From Aquarana catesbeiana (Eukaryota > Chordata > Amphibia > Anura > Ranidae): a stretch of DNA of 64,000 nucleotides. The position numbers and the translations under genes were made by a program. The stretch spans positions 6,551,758 to 6,615,757 of the forward strand of contig NC_133324.1 in assembly GCF_042186555.1 (NCBI RefSeq), given 5' to 3'. The notes under the pieces were generated by a model. The model worked only from the letters and a program-made list of their open reading frames with translations. It was not told the origin of the DNA and ran no database searches. Positions 46,084 to 56,900 of the stretch are shown here, piece after piece (position 1 is the stretch's first letter; every line of letters begins with the position of its first letter).

Positions 46084-49000
46084 CACTATGAATGATTGTC
46101 AGGCTACATAGACTGTTCTGCCTCATATAAAATGAACCAACTGCATCCTTAAGCTATTGTTCTGTTCACAATTGTGTAAAAAACGCTAACACTGGTCAAT
46201 AGCATAGAATCTGTAGACCATCGTACCATGCAAGAGGTGGCACCAGAGGCACCAGCGCAGATCATGGAGGATTGAATTTTGGTTCCGAAGTATCTCTGGC
46301 ACTGAGTGTTGGTAAGAAGAGGAAGGGCCGTCTGCTGGAGTTTAGCTGGCTTAGCTTTTGCTGAGAGAGAAATGGAGAAGAAATATATAAGCCCTAGACA
46401 TCATTATGTACAACCCTCTGTAGGAGACCACGTTTGAATTCCCAAGTGTTAATCGGTTAACACTTTGTATTTTTTGCTATTCTAATCCCCTTACTGGCAG
46501 CATCGGTGTATCCCCATCCGCTGGTGAGGCATTTTTCTCCCACATTGAAGACATCAGAGGAAGCAGCGAGACACACAGGAGACACGCGGTCATTCAGGGT
46601 GGCAGGACTGGAAAGCTTGATCAGAGCGATGTCATTGACAAAGGTCCTGGCGTTGTACTGCGGGTGACTGAAGAACTGAGAAAAGATATAATGAGGATTA
46701 ATGTTTTTATAGACTTTAATAAATCAAAATCTTCTTCTGAACTTGTAATAGTTGTCCCTCTGAACCTTCTCAGTTTGTAGTTTAATCTGCTTTATTATCA
46801 TCTTTTATTCTCCTATTAACATTTTACTGAGAGTTGTCTCCACCTTAAACCGCCATCATATGTTATTTTAAGTTGAGGGAAGTGGAAAACCTCCCCGGTC
46901 TAGAAAGTGATGGAAGTGCCAGAACTCCATGTCACTTGTAAATCAGCGGAATCTCAGCTGACAATTTGAACACTTACGTTGGCCATGCCACTGCTTTAAA
47001 CAATGGGACACAAGGGGGTAAGCAACCTCAGCACACCAGCTGTGGTTACACTATAAATCCCACAAGGCATTGCAAGACTCTGGAAGCCACAGACATGACT
47101 CCCAGAGGCTGAGGCATGATGGGATTTGCAGTTTCACCACATCTAAGAGATCCAAGGTCGGCTACTTCCTGGCTAGATGATGATGATGGATGTTCTCCAG
47201 CCAGGAAAAAAGGCGGCCTCTATCCAACTTGCTACAGCTTCTAATGCACATTGTGTGAAGCTCACTGTGTTCAGTGAAATCAAAGTAAGAAATTACAGTC
47301 AAGACTGAAGAGAAGGCTGGAGGTCCACTTTAACGGCTTTCCTGCTTCGGGACTCAAGGGGAAACAAAGCCCCATTTATAAGGCACTTGTAGTCTTTAAA
47401 TGTAATAAGAAATAAGTCTGCCCACCCATACATATATCACTACATTCTCTACATAGGAAGAAAGCTTAGAAGACACAATGATGATGCTGATCACGTTCTC
47501 ATGTCTAAAACATAAAAAAAATTAGAGTTCTCCTTTAGTAATAAGAACTTACTCTGCCAACGGACTTGACCTGGATGGGCTCAGCATTGGATAAAAGGTC
47601 AAATGCGCCCAGGACCACAAGGTCAGAAGATCTGGATGGAAGACAAACATAATAGGTCTTTGGTAAACGGTTGGGTATTGTGGTAACTATGGTTTTCAAA
47701 CGTAACCGTATTTGCTCCATACATGGGGAAATGCCTGGAAGTGTCACAGTAATTTAGTAATGGGTCAGAGACTATACTACTCATACTATCCACATCCATC
47801 TACTTTATACAGCCCCCTACCTTCTACATCCTGTAGTACGGTGAATTAACAGTCAGTTGTAAATTGGATATATGTCTCTATATTGTATCTTATTTATAAA
47901 CCAGAGGCTCTGTGTGCACATTTGAAAAAATTGATCTTTATTTAGGATGACTCTGGTCTATAAACCAGAGACTCTGGATGGACAGTTGGATAAATGGCTC
48001 TATATTTAGCATGTGTCTGGTCTATAAACCAGAGGCTCTGGATGGACAGTTGGATAAATGGTTCTATATTTAGCATGTGTCTGGTCTATAAACCAGAGGC
48101 TCTGGATGGACAGTTGGATACATGGCTCTATATTTAGGATGTATCCATTCTATAAACCAGAGACTCTGGGTGGATAGTTGGATAAATGGCTCTTTATTTA
48201 GAATGTTTCCGGTCTATAAACCAGAGGCTCTGGATGGAACGTTGGATGAATGGCTCTTTATTTAGGATGTGTCTGGTCTATAAACCAGCGCCTCTGGATG
48301 GACAGTTGGATAAATGTCTCTATATTTAGGATGTATAATAAGCCAGAGGCTCTGGATGGACAGTTGGATACATTTCTCTATATTTAGGATGTGTCTGATC
48401 TTTAGACAAGAGGCTCTGGATGGACAGTTGGATAAATGGTTCTATATTTAGGATGTGTCTGGTCTATAAACCAGAGATTCTGGGTGGATAGTTGGATAGA
48501 TGGCTCTATATTTAGGATGTGTCTGGTTTATAAGCCAGAGGCTCTGGATGGACAGTTGGATAAATGGCTCTATATTTAGGGTGTGTCTGGTCTATAAACC
48601 AAAGACTTTGGATAGACAGTTGGATGAATGGCTCTTTATTTAGGATGTATCTGCACTATTAAACAGTAAAGCATTGCAGTGAAAGTTGACCTTGCAGTAG
48701 AATAGTATCACATAAGACTCACATGACTTCACAGTGGGCAGCAGTGACAACCCAGAGACTGTTGATGACGGAGCCGCCACAAAAGTGGAATCTAGTGCTG
48801 TTCTGTGGAGGAAGAGTCATGAGGTCATTGCTTTATATATAGAGATTATTTCACCTACCCCATGAAGATTCTTCCCCCCATAGAAAACTGAACAATGTTA
48901 AAGTTACAGAGGGGGGCCACTTAGGCGTGGTGCAAGGAAGCTTTACAAAGCCCCAATATTCATCACTAGAGTTTTCTAGAAGACAAATCCAGAGGGAAGA

Positions 49001-50494
49001 TTCCAGGTACATAGATGACATTACCAGTATCTAAAGCTGAACTCCAGACTGATATAACATACTCCAATTATTGCAAAATCTAAGTATGTATCTGCTCCAT
49101 TTTCCCTTCAATCCTGCTCACTGGGTTCTTCCTGGAGAAGAGGACCATCCATTCTGGACTCTGACATTTCCCTTCAGCTTCAGATCACATGACTAATTGT
49201 CTAGGCAGTCAGACATGCTGCTAACACTGGAAGAAACCTAAAGCAGCACCTTCAGCCCTCCTATTGTTATTATTTATCCATGCCAGCAAAACTGTAGACT
49301 TTTCTTTTATTGGAATCTAGGTCCATTTTAGAGAGGTTCTGCCCTTGAGGATAGAAGTTGGAAGAATCTCCACATACCCTCCACCTTTGATCTTTGGATG
49401 GTGTCTACCTTCTCTGATCACATGTTGATCATCTTCTAGAGGCTTCTAAGGGCCATCTCCTACTCCTTGATGTTCTTTGTTGGGAGACATCTTATCACCT
49501 TCCCCTCCCCCCTTTGCTTTATGAAGAGGGTTGTCACCTACCCCTGCCTCCTCCCACTTAGCTTTCCTAGGAGGGCTGTGTTATGTTAAATCTTTCAATT
49601 TGGAATCGACAAGTAAAACATTCAGTCAGTTAAATTCTAAATTGTGTCCATGGGAAGTCCTATATCTGGGGGATGGGGTGGGGGGCATGTGTTTGAACAC
49701 AATGGATGACATTCTGGGGGATGGGGTGGGCGGCATGTGTTTGAACACAATGGATGACATTCTGAGCAGACAGATCCCTAGAAATGACAATAAACCCAGA
49801 AATGTTATAATTTAGAAAGCAAGATAAGATGTGTTATGAAATCATCGTACCTGAATAGACACCTGCCATGGCCAAGAGCCAGGGACGGCGTTTTCTCCAT
49901 TCACAATCCTGGCGTTGTCGGAGATATGAGGCCTGATGGCGGGAACACCGCAACCTGAGAAAAACACGTTCTTATTATAACTGCCAGTAATACATTGTTA
50001 CACACTACAATATAATACAAAACAACGTCTGTTTGGGTTTGGAGTCTTTTTTTATCGTCTTTTCACTTTGCTTTCATACGATCCTTAATTTAGCAGAATT
50101 TTAAGAATTAAAAAAATAAAAATAAACAATAAAATAATCAGGGCCAGGCTATCATTGTTTTATCCATAGTGGATGGGAAATTCATTTTTGAAGCTGAATT
50201 TAATCCTTTAGAATGGTTTTGCGGTGTGATCAATAAGATAGAGATTGCCACAAGCCTTTCCACATATTCAGATCAATGTACTACGTTTTACATACGCTCT
50301 ATGAATGTATGTGTCCAGAATATTTTATATATATATATATATATGTAAAAAATATATATATATATATGTAAAAAAGAAATATATATTATATACAGTATAT
50401 ATATATTACAGTGTTCTACAAACATCCAGTACATGTACTCACCATAGGCTCCGCTGAGCAGGACCAGGCAGGACAGGACCCACAGTGTTGCCAT
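44204..50494 (-). CDS. ctrl: Chymotrypsinogen-like serine protease, copy C (7 exons, intact)
   Basis: Exons on the minus strand: 50494-50443, 49954-49851, 48802-48723, 47631-47553, 46675-46495, 46360-46227 and 44365-44204, all GT/AG. They sum to 792 nt, a 263-residue secreted zymogen. The signal peptide MATLWVLSCLVLLSGAYG lacks one Leu relative to copy A. The propeptide CGVPAIRPHISDNAR precedes IVNGENAVPGSW. His57 is in VVTAAHC, Asp102 in NDIALIKL and Ser195 in GDSGGPL. Ser189/Met192 (TSCM) indicates chymotrypsin-like specificity. Ten cysteines are conserved. Differences from A include GAFDLLS for GEFDQSS, GEKCLTSGWG, and VVSFGLGTC near the S1 entrance, so substrate preference may differ. Position 215 is Phe here too. 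The CTRL versus CTRB label is tentative. It is divergent from pseudogene D and convergent with B. Confidence 0.95.
45506..45809. repeat. 152-bp direct duplication, intron 6 of copy C
   Basis: ACATTTTAAGATGTCCTTAT starts two near-identical units at 45506 and 45658. The unit contains GGCACTGCTCAACCACAAGG, also found once in intron 6 of A (near 1321) and D (near 58790). Confidence 0.9.
46020..46078. repeat. (AT)n microsatellite
   Basis: About 29 uninterrupted AT/TA units in intron 6 of copy C. Confidence 0.97.
47885..48665. repeat. 64-bp intronic minisatellite, about 12 copies (copy C intron 3)
   Basis: Same unit as 5005-5230 in copy A (CTATAAACCAGAGGCTCTGG, GGACAGTTGGATAAATGGCT), repeated about 12 times with point variants. 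The expansion is specific to this copy. Confidence 0.95.
50325..50410. repeat. AT-rich dinucleotide microsatellite, intron 1 of copy C
   Basis: Interrupted (AT)n tract adjacent to the exon 1 donor, at the same position as in copy A. Confidence 0.9.
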
Positions 50495-50539
50495 TTTCTG
50501 ATATTCTTGGATATGAGGACGATTGTAAAGTCTGTTCAG

Positions 50540-50547
50540 CTTATATA
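50540..50547 (-). promoter_or_regulatory. TATA box of copy C
   Basis: TATATAAG on the minus strand about 46 bases upstream of the ATG at 50494, with an inverted CCAAT just upstream (CAGCCAATCAGGGG on the plus strand). Confidence 0.85.
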
Positions 50548-50659
50548 CGCTCAGTCAGCCAATCAGGGGAGAACTCCAGGCTTGCTATTAGGACAATTTT
50601 AGACCTCCTTATCAGGGAAACCTTTAGCAATTGCGTATATTCCACCGACGTGGGCTGGA

Positions 50660-50705
50660 GGAAAAGGTGTGAAGAAACAGGTGTTACAGGAGAACGTCAC
50701 TTATC
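50660..50705 (-). promoter_or_regulatory. Conserved E-box/PTF1-like promoter block, copy C
   Basis: The minus strand reads GTGACGTTCTCCTGTAACACCTG followed by TTTTCC, identical in order and spacing to copies A and D (E-box at 50678-50683). It probably confers exocrine-pancreas expression. Confidence 0.6.
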
Positions 50706-50749
50706 AAGACTCTCGCTGAGTGATGGAATCTACAATTAGTCCATGTATC

Positions 50750-51794
50750 AGAGTACGTCATTTACTCCATATTACCTAAAAAGTAGGGTTTTTTTTATGT
50801 TAAGGAACATCTAAAAAATGTATGAATATTGTCATTCTGCATAACAGAATTTTCACCACTAAACACACACAGGTCTTGCATTCCAAGATCTCACCAACGC
50901 TTCTCACATGTCTCCTAATAACTAATTCCTTTTCAGTTAGGACAAAATCCATCATAGACCATGGGCTCCCCTCCTCCACTTCGGCTCAACAGTGTGGGGA
51001 CCTCACCTTTATTGAAAAAAAGCTCCAGGCTACAACAAAACCATGGGAAATAATGGCACAAACCAGCATTTATTGAATAAAAACCCTAAGATTCAAACAA
51101 GACCTAGAGGTTTAAGCTTTCTGGATTTTACTGGCTGGATGACAGTGGAGAGTTTTTATGAATCTAATGCCAATGTCTACCATTTTCTGTCTTTGTTTTG
51201 TTGTGGATGTGTCAGTGGTGCGCTGGTGGTCTGGGCAGACTTCAGAAAGATTATTTCACTCAGATTGTTAGTGGGAGATATTCTGTTATATTATGCCAGA
51301 AGTAGAAGCAGAGTGATCTCCATCCCCACAGTGCCTGCATAGTTCTGGTGTGACATCAGATATGAAGGAGACAGCAACACAGGACCTGTGAAGCCCCCAC
51401 TGACCTCGAACAAATGGGGTACTGACTACTAACTACAAATGGTATGGGGGTAGTAGGTAACCATTGATTTTATCTCTTATATCAAATAAAGAGTGGATAT
51501 TATTGAAGATGAGGAACATCTCCAAAATTAATGGATATTGTGGTTCAACAATACAGAATTTTCACAAATAAACGCACAGAAATCTTGGATTCCAGGATCT
51601 CACCAATACTTCTCACATGTCTCCTAAGGACCCCATAATTAATTCATTTTCAGTTAGAAAAAATGCTATCATAGACCACGGGCTTCCCTCCTCCACCATG
51701 GCTCAGTGGTATAGGGATCCCACCTTTTTTTAGAAGAAGCTCAATATAACAAAGGGAAATAATGGCACAAACCAGCATTTGTTGAATAAAACTC
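50750..51794. other. C-D intergenic DNA: no gene seen
   Basis: Paralogous to the A-B spacer. The segment AAACCAGCATTTATTGAATAAA...TAAGATTCAAAC at 51061-51100 is an unoccupied copy of the motif that received MITEs at 9049 and 51798. Sequence around 50820-51010 and 51490-51720 is an internal repeat of the spacer. Confidence 0.6.
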
Positions 51795-51797
51795 TAA

Positions 51798-52032
51798 GGC
51801 GGGGTTCACACCATTGCGAATTGAATGCATCCAATTCACAATAGCAGGAGATTTTGCCTGGCTCTCTGTGGAGCCGGTTCACATATCTCCGCAGCAGGTC
51901 CGGTGCCTCTTTTGGTCTGTTTCAGGTACCAATTCAGTACAAAATTCGGGCTGAAATCAGACCTGAAACGGGGAACCAGCACGCACCGGACCCCTGCTGT
52001 GAGACGGATCCGTCTTAGGTGTGAACCGAGCC
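51798..52032. mobile_element. Harbinger-like MITE with GGTTCACAC ends
   Basis: 235 bp with inverted ends GGCGGGGTTCACACC and GGTGTGAACCGAGCC, flanked by TAA on both sides (51795-51797 and 52033-52035). The 3-bp TWA duplication fits PIF/Harbinger. The interior has inverted repeats with a CGGATCC-type centre and no ORF of interest. It belongs to a different family from the MITE at 9049 but uses the same target site in a paralogous sequence. Confidence 0.85.
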
Positions 52033-52039
52033 TAAGATT

Positions 52040-52685
52040 CAACATGCAGATGGCACCAATCTTTTTGTGCCTTGGCCTGAATGAGCTAGCTGTCACAGCC
52101 ACAACATGCTTCAACGCACGCAAAAATGCATGAGCTGCAGCACTCTGCTTTGCTTTGTAAATTGACCCTTAATTGGCCACCAGCTAAATATACACATATG
52201 AGGTGTTAAAATATGTATATATATATATGGAAATATGGGGGGCCACTTGTAAAAGTAATGCAGTCTTTGTTGTTTTTCAAAATCAAGAAAACAAAGCAGC
52301 TTTCTTCAGCTAAAGTAAACACAAACAGTCCTTAATTCTGAACGTTCTTGAAAAACACTATGGCTCACCGCCGCTATACCAGTCCCACACCAGGGTTTGG
52401 GGTTCCCATCTGATTCTGTGTACAGGAAAAACCACTGGAGCTTAACAAACAATATTTTGATCACAATACAGTCCACACTTCCTCACAGACAGGCACTGAT
52501 TCCTTCATGATCCTTTTCAGGTCTCCCCTACTGGCAGGTTAACCCTTTTGGTACCAGGTCCCTGTAATCAGGGCCTCACAACTCCTTCTGAGCCTCCAAA
52601 TTCTGGGTTCTAAATGAGGACGTACCAATCCTGAGTGCGCTGTAAGCCAGATCTCTTCTCTCCAAGTGGACTTCCCCAGAACGGC
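52040..52685. other. Intergenic DNA, no gene seen
   Basis: Non-coding, partly low-complexity sequence with a short AT microsatellite at about 52207-52230. No supported coding region. Confidence 0.4.
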
Positions 52686-52689
52686 TCAC

Positions 52690-52960
52690 CCTGCATGCCC
52701 TCTACATGTTGGTGGCCAGTGGAGATTGCCCTCTACATGTTGATGACCAGTGGAGATTGCCCCTACATGTCTGTGGCCAGTGGAGATTGCCCCCTACATG
52801 ATGGTGGTCGAGATTGCCCCCAACATGTCTTTGGTCAGTAATAGATTGACCTTACATATTGGTGACCAGTGGAGTTTACACCCTATATATTGGTGGTCAG
52901 TGGAGATCGCCCTTTACATATTGGTGCCCCACATAGCATTTCCGTTAGTAGTCAGTACCC
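52690..52960. repeat. Diverged ~31-bp tandem repeat (CTACATGTTGGTGGCCAGTG unit)
   Basis: At least seven imperfect units of CTACATGTTGGTGGCCAGTG plus GAGATTGCCCC. A two- or three-unit relic occupies the corresponding position in the A-B spacer at about 8600-8740. Confidence 0.75.
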
Positions 52961-53761
52961 AAATTTGTTGGTGGTCAGTGGAAGCTTCACAGGTCCTTCA
53001 CTGCTGTCTCTCATCTCCCTCATCTCAGCTGCACACCAGAACAATGCAGGCACTGTTGGGCTGGAGATCACTCTGCTTGTACTTCTGGCATACAACAGAA
53101 TATGTCCCTCTAACAAACAGAATGAGAGACTCTTTCTGAAGTCTTGCTAGATGACCTAGGTGCCTGGGACTAGTGACACCAATGCCTGGAACATCTAGTA
53201 ATATGAACAAATGCAGTAGTCATGAGCCCAGGTGGGTCCATGCTTGCGTGTCACACCACACACCAGCTCCTCGCTGTAAAGTCCACAACATAACAAAGAC
53301 AGGTAATGGCACAAATAGGCATTAGATTAATGAAACTCTCCATTGGCATTCAGCAGGATACATTCAGAAAGTTTAAACCTCTATGTCTTTGTTGAATCTT
53401 AGAGTTTTATTCAACAAGTGCTGGTTTCCCTTTGTTATGTTGTATGGTGGGATATCTTTTAAATAAAAGTGAGAAGTGGAGGAGGGGAGCTCTTGTTCCA
53501 TAAGGGATTTTGGTTTAACTGAAAAGGAATTGGTTATGAAGTCCTTGGAAGACATGTGAGAAGCACTGGTGGGATCCTGGAACTCAAGATCTGTGAGTGT
53601 TTAATGGTGAAAATTTCTGTTATGTAGAAAAACAATATTCATTAATTTTTTATATGTTCCTCAATGTAAAAAACCCCTACTCTTTAGGTAATATGGAGTA
53701 AATGATGTACTCTGAAACACAGACTAATTATAGATTCCATCACTCAGCGAGAGTCTGGATA

Positions 53762-53922
53762 AGTGACGTTCTCCTGTAACACCTGTTTCTTCATATCTTT
53801 TCCTCCAGCCAACGTTGGAGGAATATCGGGTATTGCTAAAGGTTGCCTGATAAGGAGGCCTAAAATTGTCCTAATAACAAGCCTGGAGCTCTCCCCTGAT
53901 TGGCTGACTGAGTGTATATAAG
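53762..53922 (+). promoter_or_regulatory. Promoter block of pseudogene D
   Basis: GTGACGTTCTCCTGTAACACCTG (E-box 53780-53785), TTTTCC at 53798-53803, an inverted CCAAT in TGATTGGCTGACTGAG, and TATATAAG at 53915-53922. Fully conserved with A and C although the gene is dead. Confidence 0.7.
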
Positions 53923-53967
53923 CTGAACACACCTTACAATCGTCCTCTTACCCAAGAAAAGCAGAAA

Positions 53968-56900
53968 ATGGCAACACTGTGGGTCCTGTCCTGCCTGGGT
54001 CCTGCTCAGTGGAGCCTATGGTGAGTACATGTACTGGATGTTTTTGGCACAATGTAATATTTATAATCTACTGTATATGTTTTTAAGGATACTATACGTA
54101 GGAAATAATCTAGACACCCACATTCATAGAGCGTATGTAACGTAGTACATTGATCTGATTATATGGAAGACTTGGCAATCTCCATCTTAGTGATCACATC
54201 GAAGAACCGTTCTATAGGATTCATTTCAGCTTCCAAAATGAACTTCCCCTCCACTATGGATAAGACAATTGAACAAGCAAACTACTGGACAATATATGGC
54301 CAGGATAGCCTGGATATGGTTATTTTATTTTATTTTTATTGAATAGATAAAAAAAGTAAAAAATCCGCCTTATTATCGATCATATGTAGACAAAGTGCAA
54401 AGGCGATAACTGAAACTTAATGACCAAACAGACGTTGTGTTGTATTATATGGTTGTGTGTAACAATGTATTACTGGCAGTTATAATAAGAATGTGTTTTT
54501 CTCAGGTTGCGGTGTTCCCGCCATCAGGCCTCTTATCTCCGACTACGCCAGGATTGTGAAAACGCCATCTCTGGTTCTTGGCCATGGCAGGTGTCTCTTC
54601 AGGTACGATCGTTTCTTACCACATTTTTAATCTTGTTGTCCAAATTGTAACATTTCTGGGTTTTAATGTCATTTCTAGGGATCTGTCAGCTCAGAATGTC
54701 ATCCATTGTGTACAAACACACTCCCCTCCCCCATCCCTCAGATCTATGGCTTACTATAGACACAATTTAGAGTTTCACTGACTGAATGTTTTAATTTTCA
54801 GCTCCTAATTGAAAGATGAGGTGTTGCACAGCCCTGTTAGAAAAGAGGAGGCAGGGGTAGGTGACAACCCTCTTCGAAAATTAAAATAAAGGTGGGGGGT
54901 GGAGAAGATGTGTCCCACCAAAGAACATTAAGGAGCAGAAGATGGCATTTAGAAGCACCTAGTACATTAGAGGGGGAGGGTATGTGGAGAGGTTTCCCAC
55001 TTTTATCCCCAAGGGGTAGGTGAAATGATCTGTATATAAAGCGATGATCTTATGACTCTTCTCCCACAGGACTACACTGGAATGCACTACTGTGGTGGCT
55101 CCATCATCAACAATCTCTGGGTTGTCACTGCTGCCCACTGCCCAGTCAGGTGAGTCTTATATAATAATATTCTACTACAAAGTCAGCATTCACTGCAATG
55201 CTTTACTGGTCATCTGTACATCCAGAGCCTCTGATTTATAGACCAGATACATCCTAAATATAGAACCATTTATCCAACTGTCCATCCGGAGTCTCTGGTT
55301 TATAGACCAAATACAATATAGAGTCATATATCCAATTCACAACTGACTGTTATCTCTCTTTATTTCAAGATATAGACGGGTAGAGTTTGTAGAAACTAGA
55401 GATATGTAGATAGTATGGGTGGTATAGTCTTGTAGCCATTACTAAACTACTGTGCTAAACATGTATGGAGCGCAGAAGGTTGAGTCTGAAAACCATAGTC
55501 ACCACAACACCCAATCACTTCCCAATGACCTGCCATGTTTTTCTTCCATCCAGATCTTTCCACCGTGTGGTCCTGGGTGAATTTGACCTTTACTCCAATG
55601 CTGAGCCCATCCAGGTCAAATCCATCGGCAGAGTAAGTTCTTATTATTAAAGGAGAACTCTAATTTTATAAAAGATTTAAATGTGAGAAGGTGATCGGTG
55701 TCATCAATGTGTCTTCTAAGGTTTCTTCCTATGTAGAGATTGTAGTGATATATGTATGGGTGGGCAGACTTATTTCTTAATGCATTTAAAGGCCGTGCTT
55801 CCTCCATTATCATGGCACACATATAGGGACTTGTAGTATCCACAGATATGGGATGGAGTTCTGAAGATCCTACAAGACATTTCTTCCTCTCTGTTATTTT
55901 CATTTGTGAAGGAATACAAATAAATGAATAAATACATAAATACGCTCATTTCAATTAAAAAGAACTGAATATAGATGATAGAATTTCTGCTTGTACTGAG
56001 GTTCTCTGGTTTGTTATAGGAGGGATCATCTAGGCACAAGCTGCTCCAAGACTGTAAGTGGTCCTATAAATGGGGCTTTGTTTGCTCCTGGGTCCTGAAG
56101 CAAAAGAGTCAATAAAGCTGATCCAGCCATTGATTCAGACTTGCACAGTTGTACCGGCTCCTCTCCTGGACTGAAATTTCTTACTCTGATTTCACTGCAC
56201 ACTTTGAGCTTCTCACAATGTGCATTTGAAGCTGCAGTAAGCCGGATGGCGCTCCGCCTCATTTCCTGGACGGAGGTCGTCCACCATCATCTTGTGTGCA
56301 GGAGTAGGCAACCTCAGATCTCTAGCTGTGGTAAAACTACAAATCCCATCATGCCTCAGCCTCTGGGAGTCATGTCTGTGTCTGTCAGAGTCTTGCAATG
56401 CCTCATGGGATTTGTAGTTTCTTCACAGCTGGAGTGCCAAGGACACCTACCACTGTGGCCTTTTTTGGTTGTGGAATGTCCAAAGTAACGGCTTGGGCCC
56501 TTTACTTGTCAGCTGAGATTCCTCCGATGTACAAGTGACATGGAGTTCTGGAACTTTTATCACTTTTTAGAGAACTTTTTTAGCTTCCCGCAACTTAAAA
56601 TAACATATGATGGTGGTTTAAGGTGGAGACAACTCTCAGTATAATGTAATAGGAGAATAAAAGATGACAAGTAAGCAGATTAATCTACAAACATAGAAGA
56701 TTAATTAATCCTTAATACAATGTTTCCCAGTTCTTCAGACACCCCCAGTACAATGCCCAGACCGATGAGAATGACATCGCCCTGATCAAGCTTTCCAGTC
56801 CTGCCACCCTCAATGACCGCGTGTCCCCCGTGTGTCTCGCTGCTTCATCTGATGTCTTCAAAGAAGGAGAAAGTTGTGTCACCACCAGATGGGGATAAAC

